Source: Burhinus oedicnemus
Lineage: Eukaryota > Chordata > Aves > Charadriiformes > Burhinidae
NCBI GenBank assembly: GCA_008921705.1
Contig: VFFE01007108.1
Span: 680,732-744,731, forward strand
Reading direction: 5' to 3'
Length of the DNA stretch: 64,000 nt
The translations under genes were made by a program, and so were the position numbers. Shown in pieces: positions 62,516 to 64,000 of the stretch; the stretch's first letter is position 1, and each line of letters opens with the position of its first letter. The notes under the pieces were generated by a model. It was not told the origin of the DNA and searched no databases. It was given only the letters and a program-made list of their open reading frames with translations.

Positions 62516-64000
62516 AATACAACATAAATTTCAAAGCCTGCCTGCTTCCCTTTTCTAGCCTGGTTATCCCAGAAACATTATTCTTAACCAACTTCTGGCA
62601 TAAACTTCAGCTAATGAATTTTGTTAGGTGCATCGCATGTTAGGTGAAAGACTAAAAAGATGACTGCGTTAGGTCTGATCAAGTTTATAATACAGCAAGG
62701 TGATAGTGGAAAAGGCATGTACCTGTGACTATCACATGCAAAATCCACCCCCAACCATTCCTTCCCTGGTCACGGAGAAGACCATGCTCCCAAATAATTT
62801 GCCATGATAGCTGATTGCTGAATAAAAGGAAACGCAAACTAAACAGAAACCCTGAAGATTCTGTCCAATGGACCTTTTTCACGAAGGTGAGGTGGATATT
62901 TTTGAGGGTAATATTTTAAGCATTCAGAAGGGGAAAAGTCGATCACTGCATGTATATTTTCCATCCATGTATTTCTTGTATCAGATCATCTGGCTTGGGC
63001 AGATTTGTTAACCAGAGTGTTTACTCTAGAGCTAAACTAGAGATGGAGAGACTTCTCTGTACCCAAGTCACAGTCCTTTAAAGGAGATTTGAGCACGGCC
63101 TCCTGAACATGCGATGTCTGTGTGTTTCCTTTGTATGTGAATCAGGTACAGGTCCAGAGGCCACATTAACTGGATTGCAATCTTCTAGTAATTACCAATA
63201 GGCAGCCTGTCCCTTTGTGCATACCTGCAGGGAAAAAATGGTATTTATCTGTACTACTTCTATCCCACATTTTAAAATCTTGCTACTTATTCAGATTAAA
63301 TCTTACTGTCATTGTTTCTAGAAGCTATCAGGCCTTGTTGGGAGAGTAGTTATCTTGCTTCTCCAGTCTATTCTCTGTGCTAGAGATAGGGTTTTGTGGA
63401 GTTGCGAATCAGAATTAAAAAAAAAAATTCATCAATCCATCAGGCTTTTACAAAACCAGCTAATAGGTGACACAAATAAGATGCATTGCTTTAGTAAATG
63501 AATAGAAAATAAACAAAGGAAATGCTTATCTTCCTGTTTTAATAAGTTACTTCACTTTTTTCTATTATTTAAAATCTGACCACCTGCAAAAGATTATCAA
63601 GAGCCTCTGTGGATTTGCAGGAATGCTTGCAGTACTTGGAGCAAATGAGATACTCTCACTAGCACACACTACTCCCTGTCATTCAGCGTGCTAACAGCGA
63701 GAGACAGGGCTATCAGCAATGCAATTGTTATTATTTGGTAAAGGCTGGTGGTGACTTATGAGTTTCAGAATGCAGCTTCCTCATTTGTTTAATGTCGAGA
63801 GATTACAGTTTCCATTTACTATGGTTTTATAACATGCAGGTGGGAAAAATCTCTTTTCTGAAAGCCTGTCAGTAACTAGTGCCAATGCTGAAATATTCCT
63901 GCTCAATTCTTGCAAATGAACCTATGCCGTATTTTGGTGCAACACAAGGTCCAGATCCCGTAACCCATGCCCGCCATCAGCTGTTGCCATGGGCTCAGAT
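62516..64000. other. Unassigned DNA
   Basis: No gene or repeat was recognised. An A run lies near 63417-63427. The stretch 63100-63230 has an acattaactgg and taattacc motif content that resembles conserved regulatory DNA, but this is unproven. Confidence 0.45.

Noticed and set aside
1..64000. CRISPR arrays, operons, bacterial promoters, tRNA or rRNA genes
   Set aside because: None seen. The repeat content and composition are vertebrate, and no cloverleaf or rRNA-like sequence was recognised by eye.

Overview
The window looks like non-coding nuclear DNA from a bird. Three 5'-truncated CR1 LINE tails have the avian form: a conserved run ending in 'ccttccaa', then a terminal array of the 8-mer attctatg. 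Two LTRs are of an ERVL-like type that I recognise from bird genomes. The rest is AT-rich, with short homopolymer runs and two assembly gaps (12250-12299 and 35911-35930). No bacterial gene organisation, tRNA, rRNA or CRISPR array was found, and no open reading frame looked like a host protein-coding exon. I read the window as a gene desert or part of a very long intron. The species and nearest gene cannot be named from the sequence.

Layout. 1-4.7 kb: AT-rich, unassigned, with one CAAA/TAAA microsatellite. 4.7-6.5 kb, minus strand: a decayed but readable L1-clade LINE ORF2 (linker, fingers, reverse transcriptase core). 6.5-7.5 kb, minus strand: a second decayed reverse transcriptase, of the old CR1/L3/L2 type, abutting the first. 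9.94-10.36 kb: solo LTR, minus strand. 12.2 kb: poly-A and gap. 15.30-15.60 kb: CR1 tail. 16.19-16.25 kb: 29-bp tandem duplication. 21.26-21.61 kb: piece of a hAT-type transposase. 21.78-21.88 kb: tail of an older CR1 lineage. 25.43-25.64 kb: small CpG-rich patch. 26.9-27.0 and 30.25-30.42 kb: MIR-like SINE relics. 35.87-35.96 kb: poly-T around a gap. 36.76-37.50 kb: full-length solo LTR, plus strand, with near-matching 5-bp flanks. 38.67-38.75 kb: spaced direct repeat. 39.6-40.45 kb: GC-rich block interrupted by a CR1. 48.98-49.44 kb: the longest CR1 tail. 49.4-64 kb: AT-rich unassigned DNA in which several stretches look like candidate conserved regulatory DNA, a judgement made by eye.

No genes here work together. 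The main value of the window is its record of transposons of very different ages: an L1-clade LINE and an old CR1/L3-type LINE, MIR-like SINEs, a hAT fragment, an older CR1 tail, younger bird CR1s and solo ERVL-like LTRs. The most notable item is the L1-clade remnant, because L1 is scarce in birds. I found no convincing new biological system.
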